Part shown: in pieces, positions 6,124 to 6,529 of the stretch
How the letters are laid out: each line of letters starts with the position of its first letter
Position numbering within the stretch: position 1 is the stretch's first letter
DNA from: JBPCOB01 sp051000715
Lineage (GTDB): Bacteria; Actinomycetota; Actinomycetes; JALYNC01
Direction of reading: 5' to 3'
Assembly: GCA_051000715.1 (NCBI GenBank)
Contig: JBPCOB010000201.1
Location: 1-6,529, forward strand
Length of the DNA: 6,529 bases
Position numbers and translations under genes: made by a program
Notes under the pieces: model-generated
The model's database searches: none
Told to the model about the DNA's origin: nothing
The model's input: only the letters and a program-made list of their open reading frames with translations

Positions 6124-6529
6124 GTGAGCGCGCCCGAGCTGGACCCGGCCGCGGTGGGGGAGGCGTTGGCCTACGCCGACGACTGGCTGGCCTTCCGCCG
6201 GCGGTACCTGCGGATCCCCGGCGTACAGGCCGCGGTCTGGTGCGGTGGGGAGCTGGCGCTGTCGACCGCGCACGGGCGGGCCGATGTCGAGCGGGACGTG
6301 CCCCTGACCGCGCGACACTTCGCCACCGCCGTCCTGCAACTCCTCGAGCGCGGTGAGTTGCGGCTGGACGACACGTGCGACCAATTCCTGCCCCGACCTG
6401 TCCGCGCCGCTGGCCGAGGTGACCGTCCGCGAACTGCTGCACTACACCTTCGGGCTGGTCCGCGACGGCTTCGACGGCGACTTCTGGCAACTCGGCGGTC
6501 CGTTTCCGGGCCGGGAGACCTTGGCCGGA
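6124..6529 (+). pseudogene. Serine beta-lactamase-family (class C-like/esterase) gene, apparently broken, incomplete at window end
   Basis: This starts at GTG 6124 in the same frame as the transporter, 18 bases after its stop, with only a weak AGG upstream. The N-terminus fits the Beta-lactamase (PF00144) family of penicillin-binding-protein-like hydrolases and esterases: an IPGVQAAVW strand (31-39), a GGELALSTAHGRADVER hairpin (41-57), then VPLTARH. Intact relatives continue with a stretch holding the nucleophile motif SxxK and then TATAVLQL. Here RH (64-65) is followed at once by FATAVLQLLERGEL, so about 11 codons including SxxK are absent, in frame. The match continues through RLDDTCDQFLP, but an extra C in the CCCC at 6391-6394 shifts the frame. 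Homology resumes from 6395 in the next frame as DLSAPLAEVTVRELL, HYTFGLVRDG and DFWQLGGPFPG to the window end. Two lesions suggest a decayed gene, or sequence error for the single base. The YxN and C-terminal motifs lie outside. Confidence 0.75.

Noticed and set aside
4626..6356. 576-codon + strand open frame overlapping the transporter
   Set aside because: Out-of-frame, Arg/Pro/Gly-rich translation of the transporter gene that also crosses into the beta-lactamase-family gene in the wrong frame.

Overview
The window is very GC-rich DNA with strong G/C bias at third codon positions, frequent GTG starts and densely packed genes. With an actinobacterial-style PepSY protein and OmpR-type regulator, this points to a high-GC actinobacterium. 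I cannot name the genus from sequence alone.

Left block (1-3399, + strand): a probable operon for an ABC export/extraction system of the MacB/LolD type. It starts with the C-terminal third of an ATPase, truncated by the window edge. The ATPase stop overlaps the start of an 886-residue two-module FtsX-like permease by the ATGA arrangement. After 23 bases comes a 145-residue secreted PepSY-domain protein. The ATPase and permease should form the complex. The PepSY protein may be its extracytoplasmic accessory or a sensor/inhibitor, which is inference.

Centre (3408-4109, - strand): an OmpR/PhoB-type response regulator converging on the PepSY gene, with only 8 bases between the two stop codons. 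No histidine kinase is present in the window, which is unusual for this layout. A 9-bp inverted repeat just inside the regulator's 3' end could end transcription of the + strand operon.

Intergenic stretch (4110-4539): about 430 bases between the divergent regulator and transporter genes. It holds an 8-bp perfect inverted repeat (GGTTTGCC/GGCAAACC), a weak -10-like element, and a minus-strand segment with coding-like codon use but no recognised product.

Right block (4540-6529, + strand): a 521-residue major facilitator transporter of the sugar-porter-like group, then after 18 bases a serine beta-lactamase-family gene that runs off the window. That gene appears broken: the region where the catalytic SxxK motif belongs is missing in frame, and a single extra C shifts the frame about 25 codons later. 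The window holds no RNA genes, mobile elements or CRISPR arrays that I can see. I see no clear evidence for a wholly new system; the most notable points are the damaged beta-lactamase homologue and the kinase-less regulator beside an ABC/PepSY operon.
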